64,000 bases of DNA from an uncultured Alphaproteobacteria bacterium (GCA_902575965.1 CACGTM010000002.1:79547-143546); one strand, 5' to 3'; counted from the first letter of the stretch, positions 1 through 9,288 are shown. Made by a program: numbers and translations. Notes: generated by a model from the letters alone, not told the origin.

Positions 1-4
1 GACT

Positions 5-451
5 ATGGCTAATAATATCAAAATATCCACCAACAAACATGCACCTCAGGCAATGTGTATTATTCATAAAAGATGCTTTGATAGATTTTGGAACGAGAGT
101 TATTTTAGGTCACTTTTACATAATAACAATTATAAAATTTTTACAGCTTCAGATAAAAATTTGGTTGGTTTTTTAGTTATTCTAGCAGTAAAAGACTTTG
201 CTGAGATTATAACACTAGCAATTAATCCAGAAAAAAGAAGATTAGGAATTGCATCAAAACTACTTAAAGAGGCCATTAAATGGCTTTCCCACAATCAATT
301 CTCTCAATTAACTCTTGAAGTATCAGATGAAAATTTTCCTGCACAAGAATTGTACAAAAGCCTTGGGTTTTCTGAGGCAGGAAGAAGGAAAGATTACTAT
401 AATTTAAATGGGAAACTAATTGATGGTTTAGTTTATTTTAGGAAAATATAA
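5..451 (+). CDS. rimI: Ribosomal-protein-alanine N-acetyltransferase RimI (GNAT family)
   Basis: Predicted to transfer an acetyl group from acetyl-CoA to a protein N-terminus, classically the alanine of ribosomal protein S18, in the cytoplasm. The 148-residue protein is one GNAT domain of normal RimI length. The acetyl-CoA pyrophosphate-binding loop is seen as RRLGIA (residues 78-83), preceded by the beta-strand ending LAINP, and the typical LEVSDENFPAQELYKSLGF stretch follows at about 104-122. In alphaproteobacteria rimI commonly lies between tsaB and fur, and fur follows here, which supports the name. The ATG lies only 4 bases from the window edge, so an upstream start cannot be excluded, but the length fits. 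Other GNAT substrates remain possible. Confidence 0.85.
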   Translation: MANNIKISTNKHAPQAMCIIHKRCFDRFWNESYFRSLLHNNNYKIFTASDKNLVGFLVILAVKDFAEIITLAINPEKRRLGIASKLLKEAIKWLSHNQFSQLTLEVSDENFPAQELYKSLGFSEAGRRKDYYNLNGKLIDGLVYFRKI

Positions 452-585
452 ATAAAACCAAAATAAAGTACTTAAAATTACTTCGGACAACTTCTAAAGT
501 AGCCCAAATAGTGTTAAGTTTATTTAATGAAATTTTATTTGTTTTGTTCAACGTATGATAAAAGTTAATTAAAACTAGTGGTAAA

Positions 586-1017
586 ATGAAAGATAAAGTA
601 TCTAAAATTGAAGAACGTTGCCTGACAATGGGAATTAAGATGACCGGACAACGTAAAATAATTGCCAAGGTCCTGTCAGACTCGACAGATCATCCAGATG
701 TTGAGCTACTTCTTAAGAGAGCCACACGTATTGATCCTAAGATCAGCATTGCCACAATTTATAGAACTATGCGCTTATTTGAGGAAAATGATATCGTCGA
801 AAGACATGAATTTGGTGATGGAAGGTCTCGTTATGAAGAAACCCCAAGGTACCACCATGATCATATTATTGATGTCAGCTCTGGAAAAGTAATTGAGTTT
901 CAAAATGATGAAATAGAAAAACTCCAGAAACAAATCGTCGAAGAAAAAGGCTATAACTTAGTCGATCATAAACTTGAGCTATATGTAACGCCAAAAGAAA
1001 ATAAAAACTCACAATAA
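586..1017 (+). CDS. fur: Fur-family metalloregulator (Fur/Mur type)
   Basis: A metal-responsive transcriptional repressor of the Fur superfamily, 143 residues. The winged-helix part contains the recognition-helix segment ISIATIYRTM (about 53-62), typical of Fur. The dimerisation part contains HHDH (90-93) followed by SGKVIEF. The CxxC zinc pair found in gammaproteobacterial Fur is absent (DVSSGKV instead of a cysteine-containing segment), as is usual in alphaproteobacterial Fur/Mur, some of which respond to manganese. Metal specificity therefore cannot be read from the sequence. It lies in the conserved rimI-fur-plsC-miaB order. The ATG is preceded by AGTGGT, a weak ribosome-binding site. Confidence 0.85.
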   Translation: MKDKVSKIEERCLTMGIKMTGQRKIIAKVLSDSTDHPDVELLLKRATRIDPKISIATIYRTMRLFEENDIVERHEFGDGRSRYEETPRYHHDHIIDVSSGKVIEFQNDEIEKLQKQIVEEKGYNLVDHKLELYVTPKENKNSQ

Positions 1018-1037
1018 TTTTATTTAATAATAAAAAA

Positions 1038-1829
1038 ATGCAGTCATTTTTAATTTGCAATCTCATAGCTATCAAAAGAATAATCCTCACCGCAACGATT
1101 ACTTTGGCTTTAATACCTTTCATATCCATCTTAAAGCTTTTAAATGTAAGATATGGAAAAATCAAATGCCTTTATATGCGGTCTATTTGTAAAATTATTG
1201 GCGTTAAAATAGTTGTACATGGAAAACTATCAAAATTAAGACCGCTCCTTATAGCAAGTAATCATCTATCATACATTGACATTCTCGCATATGGATCTAT
1301 TGCTCCAATAGAATTTGTTTCAAAAAAAGAAGTCTCTGGATGGCCATTTATTGGTATTTTAGCAAAACTAGCTGATACAGTTTTTATTGATCGAAGTAGA
1401 TCAAAGTCCCTAGAGTCAAGAAAAAAAATGGATAATAAGCTTAATGAGGGTAATGTACTTTTATTTTTCCCTGAAGCCACATCAAATGATGGTATAAATA
1501 TTTTACCTTTTAAAAGTTCACTTTTTGACGTTGTTAAAAGTAATACACCTAATAATATTACACTTCAGCCAGCGGCAATAGCATTCACTAAAATCAATAA
1601 TTTACCAATCGGTAATGGATGGAAGTCCCTCTTTGCATGGTATGGTAATATAGGGTTCATTGAACACTTATGGAAATTTTTAAAATTAGGACACGCAACA
1701 GTAGAAATTAACCTTTTAGAACCTATAATAGATGGACAAAATATGAATCGGAAATTATTAAAAGAAATTACAGAAAAAGAAGTAAAACAAGGAATGTCTA
1801 ATATTTTATCCGGAATAAAAACTAAATGA
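1038..1829 (+). CDS. plsC: 1-acyl-sn-glycerol-3-phosphate acyltransferase PlsC
   Basis: Second acyltransferase of phosphatidic acid synthesis, acting at the inner membrane. The 263-residue protein has an N-terminal hydrophobic segment (about 10-35) followed by the LPLAT domain. The catalytic HX4D motif is NHLSYID at 75-81, and the acyl-glycerophosphate-binding motif appears as FPEATS (144-149), where the common form is FPEGTR. It sits between fur and miaB as in many alphaproteobacteria. The relaxed FPEATS motif could mean a slightly different acyl acceptor, for example an ornithine-lipid-type acyltransferase, but the neighbourhood favours PlsC. Confidence 0.82.
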   Translation: MQSFLICNLIAIKRIILTATITLALIPFISILKLLNVRYGKIKCLYMRSICKIIGVKIVVHGKLSKLRPLLIASNHLSYIDILAYGSIAPIEFVSKKEVSGWPFIGILAKLADTVFIDRSRSKSLESRKKMDNKLNEGNVLLFFPEATSNDGINILPFKSSLFDVVKSNTPNNITLQPAAIAFTKINNLPIGNGWKSLFAWYGNIGFIEHLWKFLKLGHATVEINLLEPIIDGQNMNRKLLKEITEKEVKQGMSNILSGIKTK

Positions 1830-1895
1830 AATAACTAAACCTGCCAAAAAAAACCTTGGATAAAAGACCTCAGTGGTCTAGATTATATAAAAAAG

Positions 1896-3230
1896 ATGCT
1901 TAATAGAAAAAAAATTCATATAAAAACTTATGGCTGTCAAATGAATGTTTATGACTCGGCAACGATGGAGTCTTTGATGGAGCCATTAGGGTATGATTCT
2001 ACGAACAACTCTGAAGTTGCAGACCTAATCATACTTAATACTTGTCACATAAGAGAAAAAGCATCAGAAAAAGTTTTTTCTGAACTTGGAAGAATAAAGA
2101 AAATAAAATCTGAGAGAGCAAAAAATGGTCAAAGAACACTAATTGCTGTTAGTGGATGTGTCGCGCAAGCTGAAGGTGATTCTATTTTAAAACGGGCGCC
2201 ATACGTTGATATTATTTTTGGTCCTCAAACGACTCACCTGCTTCCAGAGTTAGTTACAAAAGTAAATAGGCTCTCTACATCACAAATTGAGACAAGCTTT
2301 CCTGTAAATTCAAAGTTTGATCATTTACCAATGCCTAGATCAGAAGGACCGTCTGCATTTCTGTCGATACAAGAAGGTTGCGATAAATTTTGTACATTCT
2401 GTGTTGTTCCATATACAAGAGGCGAAGAATACTCTCGTCCAGCGATGAATATCTTGGATGAAGCCAAATTTCTGTCAGAAAGAGGCGTTAAAGAAATCAC
2501 TCTTTTGGGACAGAATGTAAATGCTTATCATGGTGAGGCACCATTGGATCATAAGATATGGGGACTTGGCCGGCTTATAAAAGAAATTGCAGAGATTGAT
2601 GGAATCAGTAGAATTAGGTACACAACATCCCACCCTAGAGACCTTTCAGATGAGATTATAGATACACATAAATCTGTCGACAAATTAATGCCTCAGCTTC
2701 ATCTACCGGTTCAATCAGGCTCGGACAGAATCCTTAAGGCCATGAATCGCAAACATACATCCTCAGAATATCTTCACCTAATAGATAAATTGCGTAAAGC
2801 AAGATCAGATATTGCCATATCCTCTGATTTCATTGTTGGTTTCCCCGGTGAAACTGAACAGGATTTTAAAGAAACACTTCAACTTGTAAGAGATGTTAAT
2901 TTCTCACACTCTTTTTCCTTTAAGTTTAGTATAAGGCCTGGTACTCCAGCCTCATATTACAAAAAACACGTTCCAAATGAGACAAAATCAGAGAGGCTAA
3001 AAGAGCTACAAGACCTTCTTGATAAACAAAATTCTGACTTTAATAAAAAATTTATAGGTAAAAAAATGACTATTCTTGTGAAAGGAAAGGGTAAAACCCA
3101 TGGGCAAATGCTTGGGAGTAGTCCTTATCTTCAGCCTGTTAGAGTCGAAAATTCCTCACTTAAATTAGGAGAAACTCATATTGTTAATATAACGAAAGTT
3201 GAAGCAAATAGCTTGCTAGGAAAGTGCTAA
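1896..3230 (+). CDS. miaB: tRNA-2-methylthio-N6-dimethylallyladenosine synthase MiaB
   Basis: Radical-SAM methylthiotransferase that adds a methylthio group to i6A37 of tRNAs reading UNN codons. The 444 residues show the three-part family plan. The N-terminal domain has three auxiliary-cluster cysteines (TYGC at 14, NTC at 50, SGC at 88). The radical SAM core has CDKFCTFC (C162, C166, C169). A C-terminal TRAM domain covers roughly 380-444. The start gives the usual short lead into KTYGCQMN. It is the first gene of a tight run leading into phoH-ybeY-corC-lnt, the standard alphaproteobacterial order. Confidence 0.96.
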   Translation: MLNRKKIHIKTYGCQMNVYDSATMESLMEPLGYDSTNNSEVADLIILNTCHIREKASEKVFSELGRIKKIKSERAKNGQRTLIAVSGCVAQAEGDSILKRAPYVDIIFGPQTTHLLPELVTKVNRLSTSQIETSFPVNSKFDHLPMPRSEGPSAFLSIQEGCDKFCTFCVVPYTRGEEYSRPAMNILDEAKFLSERGVKEITLLGQNVNAYHGEAPLDHKIWGLGRLIKEIAEIDGISRIRYTTSHPRDLSDEIIDTHKSVDKLMPQLHLPVQSGSDRILKAMNRKHTSSEYLHLIDKLRKARSDIAISSDFIVGFPGETEQDFKETLQLVRDVNFSHSFSFKFSIRPGTPASYYKKHVPNETKSERLKELQDLLDKQNSDFNKKFIGKKMTILVKGKGKTHGQMLGSSPYLQPVRVENSSLKLGETHIVNITKVEANSLLGKC

Positions 3231-3248
3231 AGCATAAAGAGGCAAAAA

Positions 3249-4220
3249 TTGGAAAATGGCATCACACAACTATCACAAGAATTCTCAAATAATAGCTTCT
3301 TACAAAAGCTATATGGACCCAATAATCTTCACCTTGAAAAAATAGAAAACCACCTGTGTGTTAGTTTCCATACACTTGGGAATCAAATAATAATTAGAGG
3401 GGAAGAAAAAGCAGTTATAAATGCCAAAAATACCCTAGTGAATCTCTATAATTTTATCGAGACAGGCCAATCGATCGATGTAAACGACATTGAAGACATT
3501 GCTAGGCTAACCGAAAATAATAAAGGAAGGAATTTTCTAAATAACGACTTAGTCATTAAAACAAAAAAAAAATATATTCGGCCAAAGACTATTAGACAGG
3601 CAGCATTCTTTGATGCTTTAAATCATAAACAAATTATAGTTGCGTTAGGGCCTGCCGGAACGGGAAAAACGTACATAGCTGTTGCTAAAGCTGTCGAAGC
3701 AAAGTTATCAGGAGAAGTAGAAAAAATAATTTTATCTAGACCTGCGGTAGAGGCAGGCGAAAGTCTTGGTTATTTACCAGGAGATATGCGCGATAAAATC
3801 GACCCTTATTTAAGGCCACTATATGATTCACTTTACGACATGATGCCAAGCAATCAAGTTGTTAATCTACTTGCCTCAGGTGATATAGAAATTGCACCCC
3901 TAGCTTTCATGAGAGGAAGGACACTTTCAAATGCTTTCATAATTTTAGATGAGGCACAAAACACCACACCAATACAGATGAAAATGTTTCTTACTCGCAT
4001 GGGCAAAAATTCAAAAACTGTTCTTACTGCTGACCTCAGCCAGGTTGACCTCCCAAGGGGAATTAACTCAGGGATAAAAGACGCTTTAGAGGTTCTTAAG
4101 CCAATTAATGAGGTAGGAGAAATTACAATGTCGCATAAAGACGTTATAAGGCATAGCCTTGTGGCCAAAATTATTTCAAATTATAGTACAAGGGATAAGA
4201 AAATTAATAAAAATGACTGA
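3249..4220 (+). CDS. phoH: PhoH-like ATPase (YbeZ)
   Basis: Cytoplasmic P-loop ATPase thought to act with YbeY in RNA and ribosome metabolism. It has 323 residues, with an N-terminal KH-like region and then the PhoH ATPase domain. Walker A is GPAGTGKT (134-141) and Walker B is LDEAQ (233-237). The start is TTG at 3249, supported by AGAGG at 3238-3242. The stop overlaps the start of ybeY (ATGACTGA), indicating translational coupling. The miaB-phoH-ybeY-corC-lnt order supports the assignment. Confidence 0.93.
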   Translation: MENGITQLSQEFSNNSFLQKLYGPNNLHLEKIENHLCVSFHTLGNQIIIRGEEKAVINAKNTLVNLYNFIETGQSIDVNDIEDIARLTENNKGRNFLNNDLVIKTKKKYIRPKTIRQAAFFDALNHKQIIVALGPAGTGKTYIAVAKAVEAKLSGEVEKIILSRPAVEAGESLGYLPGDMRDKIDPYLRPLYDSLYDMMPSNQVVNLLASGDIEIAPLAFMRGRTLSNAFIILDEAQNTTPIQMKMFLTRMGKNSKTVLTADLSQVDLPRGINSGIKDALEVLKPINEVGEITMSHKDVIRHSLVAKIISNYSTRDKKINKND

Positions 4221-4731
4221 ATTTATTCTTCAACCAATAGTTAAGGTTAATAGCTTTCAGTGGATAAGTAATTTTCCTTCGTCTTCTCAAGTATGTAAGA
4301 AATCTTTAGAACTTGTTTTTCCAACCATAATAAGAAGCCTAGAAAAAGAGCATGTAATAAATAAAAATAAAAGCGGTATGCTTGAGGTAAGTATTCTCCT
4401 TACAGATAACAAAAGAATCAGAGAATTAAATAACCATTTTTTGGGCAAGAATAAACCAACAAATGTTTTAGCCTTTCCATCTGATATATCAAATATACCT
4501 AGTGAGACGGATCTCTTAGTTGGTGATATAATACTAGCTTGGGAAACAATCCGTAATGAGGCAAGAAGTGAGAAAAAAAGTTTAAGCAGCCATGTGTCCC
4601 ATCTTCTAATCCATGGATTCCTGCATCTTTTAGGATATGATCACCAATCAGATAAAACTGCAAAGGATATGGAAAATTTAGAGATTGTGTGTTTAGAGAT
4701 ATTAAATATAAAGAGTCCCTATCATGAGTGA
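4213..4731 (+). CDS. ybeY: Endoribonuclease / rRNA maturation factor YbeY
   Basis: Single-strand-specific metallo-endoribonuclease used in 16S rRNA 3'-end maturation and ribosome quality control. The H3xH5xH zinc motif is visible as HGFLHLLGYDH near residues 134-144 of the 172-residue product. I place the start at the ATG at 4213, inside the last codons of phoH, rather than at the longer ORF start at 4159. The upstream 18 residues are phoH sequence read in another frame, and the ATGA-type overlap is typical of coupled genes. The C-terminus abuts corC. Confidence 0.93.
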   Translation: MTEFILQPIVKVNSFQWISNFPSSSQVCKKSLELVFPTIIRSLEKEHVINKNKSGMLEVSILLTDNKRIRELNNHFLGKNKPTNVLAFPSDISNIPSETDLLVGDIILAWETIRNEARSEKKSLSSHVSHLLIHGFLHLLGYDHQSDKTAKDMENLEIVCLEILNIKSPYHE

Positions 4732-4739
4732 AGGTAAAC

Positions 4740-5642
4740 ATGAATCCAAATAAAAAGCCAAAAACGGAATTAAAATTCAATATTTTATCTAGATTATTTA
4801 GGCTTATTTTTTTTAGAAAAAATAGTGAACCAGACTCAGTTCGGGAAGCAATTGAAGAGCTAATTGAAGAACATCCAGAGTCACAAAGTATAATTGATGA
4901 GCAAGAACGAATACTTTTATCTAATGTTTTAAAACAAAGAAATGCATCAATTGAGCATATAATGGTCCCTAGGGCAGATATAGTAGCTACAAAAATAGAA
5001 GCACCTATAGATGAAACTGTAAAACTATTAGTAGAGCAAGGCCATTCCAGAATACCGGTATATAGAGGAACACTAGATGATGTCGTTGGTATGGTGCATA
5101 TCAAAGACCTGACAGGTCTTATTCTAGACAAAAATATTTCTGATAAAGATACTATTTACCTCTCGAAGGTAATGAGAAGGGTTATTTTTTCGGCACCAAG
5201 TACGAGGGTTTTGGATCTACTGCTAGAAATGAGGATTAAAAGAACTCATATGGCTGTTGTTGTTGACGAGCATGGAGGAATAGATGGCTTAGTCACAATC
5301 GAGGACCTAGTGGAGCAAATAATTGGAGATATTGCTGATGAACATGATGATGAAAGCGAGCCCGAAATCATAAGAAAAAGTGATGGGACAATTTTAGCAG
5401 ACGCCAGAGTAACTCTAGATGAATTTTCAAGTCAATTTGGTGATAATTTTTCACCTGAAGAAAAAAATGAGCTGGATACTTTAGGGGGGGTCCTATTTAG
5501 ACTTTGTGGAAGAGTGCCTAATATAGGTGAATTAATAACAAGCACAAATGGTTCTGAATTTGAAGTAATTGAAGCAGACCCAAGAAGAATCAGAAAGTTA
5601 AGGATTAGAAATCTCTCAGCAAAAAAAGAAAAAAAAGATTAA
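4740..5642 (+). CDS. corC: CorC/HlyC-family CBS-domain protein
   Basis: CBS-pair protein of the CorC/HlyC (TlyC) family, linked to Mg2+/Co2+ efflux or membrane function; in many bacteria it is the cytosolic part of a CNNM-like system. About 300 residues: a short N-terminal region, the segment IEHIMVPRADIVA opening the first CBS repeat, a second CBS repeat ending in the VVVDEHGGIDGLVTIEDL signature, and a C-terminal CorC_HlyC domain. No transmembrane region is seen. A GTG start at 4728 would overlap ybeY. I prefer the ATG at 4740 because AAGG at 4731-4734 is well placed for it. It sits between ybeY and lnt. Confidence 0.88.
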   Translation: MNPNKKPKTELKFNILSRLFRLIFFRKNSEPDSVREAIEELIEEHPESQSIIDEQERILLSNVLKQRNASIEHIMVPRADIVATKIEAPIDETVKLLVEQGHSRIPVYRGTLDDVVGMVHIKDLTGLILDKNISDKDTIYLSKVMRRVIFSAPSTRVLDLLLEMRIKRTHMAVVVDEHGGIDGLVTIEDLVEQIIGDIADEHDDESEPEIIRKSDGTILADARVTLDEFSSQFGDNFSPEEKNELDTLGGVLFRLCGRVPNIGELITSTNGSEFEVIEADPRRIRKLRIRNLSAKKEKKD

Positions 5643-7235
5643 ATGGCTTTTAACATAATTAAAAAGAGTATAACGCCTAATTTAATAACACAACTTTTCC
5701 TTTCTTTTTTCATAGGGAGTCTTTCAGTCCTAGCCATGCCTCCTTGGGGAGTAATTTGGATAGTATGGTTTACGATTCCGTCATTCATTTTTCTTCTTGA
5801 TTTTTCAAAAAGCTATAAAAGTGCCTTTTTTACTGCATGGTTTTTTGGGCTTGGTTATTTTGGGTTTAGTTTCTTTTGGATAACAAATGCATTTTATGTT
5901 GATGAAGAAATGTATGGTTTAATTGCAATTCCTTCAGTTTTAATCCTATCAGCAGGTTTTGCAGTTTACATAGCAATTATAGGCGTTTTTCTATACTCCT
6001 ATCAGGTAGTTATATTAAAAAAGACTAATAACTCCCATGAAAGTGAAAATAAATTAATTATTTCTTTATACAAACTGATTTTTTTTGCATCACTTTGGGC
6101 ACTCATAGAATGGTTAAGAGGTTGGGCTTTTACAGGCTTTCCATGGAATCCCATTGGTAGTATTTGGGCGAATATAACATATACATCTCAGTCAGTAAGT
6201 GTATTAGGAATATATGGTCTTTCACTTATTACAATCCTATCTGCTGCAAGTCCTTATTTATTTTTCCAAAAAAATGAGGCCAGCTCAATATCCAAACTTT
6301 TGTTAATTATTTCCTGCAATCTGCCTCTAGTTGCATTTAGCCTATGGGGTGCTATTAGATTATATAATGTTGACGTTCAGTACGTTGATAATGTTAATTT
6401 TCGTCTAGTCCAACCAAACATTTCTCAAAAAGAGAAATGGGACCCTCAATTACGGAGAGAGCATATTGAAAAACTGATAAAAATGAGCAACAAGGATAAC
6501 GATAAAATTACTCATTTGATATGGCCAGAAGCAGCTGTTACTTATGCATTAAATAAAAATAAATTGTTGTTAGATTATATTCTACACTCAATTCCAAATA
6601 ACACTAAACTTATAACAGGCTCACCAAGAATTGAAACTGGTCATAATACAAATTACAATAGTCTTTATTTAATTAATAATGATGGAATTGAGCATGTTTA
6701 CGACAAAGTGCATCTTGTTCCATTTGGTGAATATACACCCTCATTTGTTAATTTTTTTGGCCTTAATGGTCTTATTTATACCACAGGGGCGGGTTTTAAA
6801 TCTGGCAAACATAGACTTCCCATTGTAACTAATAATTTACCATCATTTATGCCGATAATATGTTATGAAGTAATTTTCTCTGGGGGTTTATTTGAGGTTA
6901 AGCACAATCCTTCATGGTTGCTTAATATCACAAATGATGCATGGTTTGGAAAATCAAGTGGGCCTTACCAACACTTCGCAAACGTTAGGATGAGGTCTAT
7001 TGAGCATGGCCTTCCATCAGTCCGGGTCGCAAACTCAGGGATTACAGCTGTTATAGATGGTTATGGAAGAATCATTAAAAAAATTGATATGGACATTGAT
7101 GGTACAATTGACACTGGCCTTCCTCATAAACTTTCTTCAACCTTATTTAATTATTATAGACACTCATTATTTCTAGTCATATCACTATTATTAATTTTAT
7201 CCGTTATAAGGTTTATAAAATATAAAAAATTATAG
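5643..7235 (+). CDS. lnt: Apolipoprotein N-acyltransferase Lnt
   Basis: Inner-membrane enzyme that adds the third acyl chain to the N-terminal cysteine of lipoproteins, a prerequisite for Lol export (lolA and several lipoprotein genes are in this window). The 530 residues contain several N-terminal transmembrane helices (about 15-240), then a periplasmic nitrilase domain with the E-K-C triad: E296 in WPEAAVTY, K355 in YDKVHLVPFGEY and C407 in PIICYEV. A final transmembrane segment lies near 505-525. It begins directly after the corC stop codon, so it is almost certainly co-transcribed. Confidence 0.95.
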   Translation: MAFNIIKKSITPNLITQLFLSFFIGSLSVLAMPPWGVIWIVWFTIPSFIFLLDFSKSYKSAFFTAWFFGLGYFGFSFFWITNAFYVDEEMYGLIAIPSVLILSAGFAVYIAIIGVFLYSYQVVILKKTNNSHESENKLIISLYKLIFFASLWALIEWLRGWAFTGFPWNPIGSIWANITYTSQSVSVLGIYGLSLITILSAASPYLFFQKNEASSISKLLLIISCNLPLVAFSLWGAIRLYNVDVQYVDNVNFRLVQPNISQKEKWDPQLRREHIEKLIKMSNKDNDKITHLIWPEAAVTYALNKNKLLLDYILHSIPNNTKLITGSPRIETGHNTNYNSLYLINNDGIEHVYDKVHLVPFGEYTPSFVNFFGLNGLIYTTGAGFKSGKHRLPIVTNNLPSFMPIICYEVIFSGGLFEVKHNPSWLLNITNDAWFGKSSGPYQHFANVRMRSIEHGLPSVRVANSGITAVIDGYGRIIKKIDMDIDGTIDTGLPHKLSSTLFNYYRHSLFLVISLLLILSVIRFIKYKKL

Positions 7236-7341
7236 TGTATTGACTTTAGAAGTATTTTTTAGGTTATTTTATATTGAATATAATCTTGATCTATGAATAC
7301 TGCAAATGACTGTTAATTTAAAATAGGATTAGGAGATACCT
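7236..7341 (+). promoter_or_regulatory. metK upstream region: promoter-like sequence with a 15-bp palindrome
   Basis: The 106-bp gap between lnt and metK holds a perfect -10-like TATAAT at 7279-7284 (no strong -35 at the right distance). It also holds a perfect 7-1-7 palindrome TTATATTGAATATAA at 7269-7283 overlapping it. AGGAG at 7331-7335 is the metK ribosome-binding site. A palindrome lying on a -10 element would suit a repressor operator, but its binding protein is unknown. I could not fold the gap into a known SAM riboswitch. Confidence 0.35.
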
Positions 7342-8502
7342 GTGACACTGTCCAATTATATTTTTACAAGCGAATCAGTATCTGAAGGCCATCCAGATAA
7401 GGTCAGTGATAGAATATCTGATGAAATAGTTGATCTTTTTTTAAAACATGACTCTCAGTCAAGGGTAGCTGTAGAAACTCTTTGCACAACAAATAGGATC
7501 GTTCTTGCAGGGGAAGTGCGCGGCCCCAAAGAAGTTACAAATGAGATTATTGAACAAACCGCAAGGAAAGCTGTAAAAGATATAGGTTATGAACAAGAAG
7601 GCTTTCATTGGGAAAATTTAGACATTGAATGTCATATTCATTCTCAGTCATCAGATATAGCTATTGGTGTTGATGCGTCTGGAAATAAAGACGAAGGTGC
7701 AGGTGATCAGGGGATAATGTTCGGCTATGCAGTTAATGAAACACCTCAACTCATGCCAGCCCCAATTGTTTACGCTCATAAGATACTTGAGTCACTTGCA
7801 AAAGCAAGGCATTCAGGACAAGCACCTTTTCTAGGACCTGACTCCAAAAGTCAGGTAAGCTTGGAATATGTAGATGGAAAACCCAAAACTGCAGAATCAG
7901 TTGTAGTTTCTACTCAACACCAGGATGGCGTTGAACAAAATCAGATTAGGGAATTTGTTAAAACCCATGTTGAGAAAACACTTCCCAGTGATTGGATGTG
8001 TAAAGATAGCAATTTTTTTGTAAACCCAACTGGAAGATTTGTAATAGGTGGACCAGATGGTGATTGCGGATTAACAGGAAGAAAAATAATAGTTGATACT
8101 TATGGCGGTGCAGCCCCTCATGGTGGCGGAGCCTTTTCTGGAAAAGATCCCACCAAAGTTGACCGTTCAGCTGCATACGCTGCAAGATATATTGCAAAAA
8201 ATATAGTGGCGGCAAAAATAGCTGACAGATGCCTCATTCAACTTTCATATGCTATTGGAGTGTCTCGTCCATTATCTGTTTATATTGATACATATGGAAC
8301 TGGTGAGGTAGATGAAGACAAATTATCGAAAACTATACAGGAGTTAATAGACCTTAGCCCCAGGGGGATTAGAAATCATTTAGACTTAAATCGACCAATA
8401 TACTCACCTACGGCTGCATATGGGCATTTTGGAAGAAGCGCTGAAGAAGGATTCTCCTGGGAAAAAACTGATCTTGTGGATCAACTTCTATCTACCTTTT
8501 GA
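7342..8502 (+). CDS. metK: S-adenosylmethionine synthetase MetK
   Basis: Makes S-adenosylmethionine from methionine and ATP in the cytoplasm. It also supplies the methyl donor for several enzymes encoded nearby (miaB, trmB, rsmI, rsmG). It has 386 residues, the normal length. The N-terminal signature [16 protein letters not shown] is near residues 16-31, [12 protein letters not shown] carries the ATP-binding hexapeptide, and [19 protein letters not shown] is the second family signature. Translation starts at GTG with a good AGGAG site 6 bases upstream. trmB follows directly, as is common in alphaproteobacteria. Confidence 0.97.
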   Translation: MTLSNYIFTSESVSEGHPDKVSDRISDEIVDLFLKHDSQSRVAVETLCTTNRIVLAGEVRGPKEVTNEIIEQTARKAVKDIGYEQEGFHWENLDIECHIHSQSSDIAIGVDASGNKDEGAGDQGIMFGYAVNETPQLMPAPIVYAHKILESLAKARHSGQAPFLGPDSKSQVSLEYVDGKPKTAESVVVSTQHQDGVEQNQIREFVKTHVEKTLPSDWMCKDSNFFVNPTGRFVIGGPDGDCGLTGRKIIVDTYGGAAPHGGGAFSGKDPTKVDRSAAYAARYIAKNIVAAKIADRCLIQLSYAIGVSRPLSVYIDTYGTGEVDEDKLSKTIQELIDLSPRGIRNHLDLNRPIYSPTAAYGHFGRSAEEGFSWEKTDLVDQLLSTF

Positions 8503-8522
8503 CCTATCAAGGGGATACTTAT

Positions 8523-9197
8523 TTGATTTACGGAAGAAGAAGAGGAAAGGGAAAGAGAAATAAAAACCTTGAAATTATTAAATCGCAACTTCCCAAACAC
8601 TCAATAAATTTACAAAATATTTCTAGAGCCTCAGACTTAAAGTCATATTTTTCTAATAGGGTAGAAGAAGTTTGGCTAGAAATTGGCTTCGGCTCCGGTG
8701 AGCATTTAACCTCAGTCTCAGAAGCTCACCCCAAAGTTGGGTTTTTAGGGATTGAAGTTTATGAAGATGGTATAGCAAAAACTTTAAAGCAGATCTCTAA
8801 ATTAGGTATTTCGAATATAAAATTAATAAATGAAGACGCAAATAATATTATTTTTCTCTTACCGCCTAAAAGTATTACCAAAATTTTTTTATTATTTCCT
8901 GACCCATGGCCTAAAAAAAGGCATGCAAAGAGGAGATTCGTTAATACTGAAAACCTTAACCAATTGGCAAGGATCATGCATAGTGGCGGTGAACTTTTAT
9001 TTGCAACTGACCACAATGACTATCTTAGTTGGTCACTAGAACAATTCATGAGTACAACTTTATTCAAAAGCGAGAATTTGGACCAAAATTCATGGAAAAA
9101 TCAACCAAATGGTTGGTTTTCAACGCGTTATGAACAAAAGGCGATTGAGGCAGGAAGAAGCCCAAAATACCTAAAATTCCTTAAGAATGATATTTAA
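8523..9197 (+). CDS. trmB: tRNA (guanine-N7-)-methyltransferase TrmB
   Basis: Rossmann-fold methyltransferase that forms m7G46 in tRNA. Motif I reads EIGFGSGEHL and the family-specific FPDPWPKKRHAKRR motif is intact. The ORF can start at TTG 8499, overlapping the metK stop, or at TTG 8523. I choose 8523 because AAGGGGA lies 8 bases upstream and the resulting N-terminus (MIYGRRRGK) matches the usual short basic YGRRxGK start of the family. The product is then 224 residues. It is co-transcribed with metK, and the operon probably ends at the terminator at 9263-9288. Confidence 0.93.
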   Translation: MIYGRRRGKGKRNKNLEIIKSQLPKHSINLQNISRASDLKSYFSNRVEEVWLEIGFGSGEHLTSVSEAHPKVGFLGIEVYEDGIAKTLKQISKLGISNIKLINEDANNIIFLLPPKSITKIFLLFPDPWPKKRHAKRRFVNTENLNQLARIMHSGGELLFATDHNDYLSWSLEQFMSTTLFKSENLDQNSWKNQPNGWFSTRYEQKAIEAGRSPKYLKFLKNDI

Positions 9198-9200
9198 ATC

Positions 9201-9229
9201 TTGCTAACATCTTAAAATAACACTATACG
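9201..9229 (+). promoter_or_regulatory. Candidate promoter for rimP-nusA-infB
   Basis: TTGCTA (9201-9206) and TATACG (9224-9229) are separated by exactly 17 bases, each matching 4 of 6 sigma-70 consensus positions. If used, transcription would begin near 9236, before the hairpin at 9263-9288, making that hairpin an attenuator in the rimP leader rather than only the end of metK-trmB. Confidence 0.3.
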
Positions 9230-9262
9230 ATTAATAGTTTCACATTTTTGGTAAGTTTTAGG

Positions 9263-9288
9263 AGTGGGCCTTGAGCCCACTTTTTTTG
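9263..9288 (+). terminator. Rho-independent terminator / possible rimP leader attenuator
   Basis: A 7-bp perfect GC-rich stem AGTGGGC / GCCCACT with a 5-base loop (CTTGA) runs into seven T residues. It is the strongest intrinsic terminator in the window and lies between trmB and rimP on the plus strand. It could end the metK-trmB transcript, attenuate entry into the rimP-nusA-infB operon, or both. Confidence 0.85.

Noticed and set aside
438-668. Minus-strand 76-residue ORF overlapping fur
   Set aside because: Antisense shadow of the fur 5' region and AT-rich gap; no ribosome-binding site, no motif.
1865-1879. Hairpin AGACC-TCAGT-GGTCT just before miaB
   Set aside because: Short 5-bp stem without a T run; neither a convincing terminator nor a known regulatory element.
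4499-5131. Minus-strand 210-residue ORF across ybeY and corC
   Set aside because: Spans two well-supported genes on the other strand and shows no domain; a frame shadow.
7236-7341. SAM riboswitch upstream of metK
   Set aside because: The 106-bp gap does not show the conserved pairing of SAM-I, SAM-II or SAM/SAH types that I could recognise by eye; a covariance-model scan would settle it.
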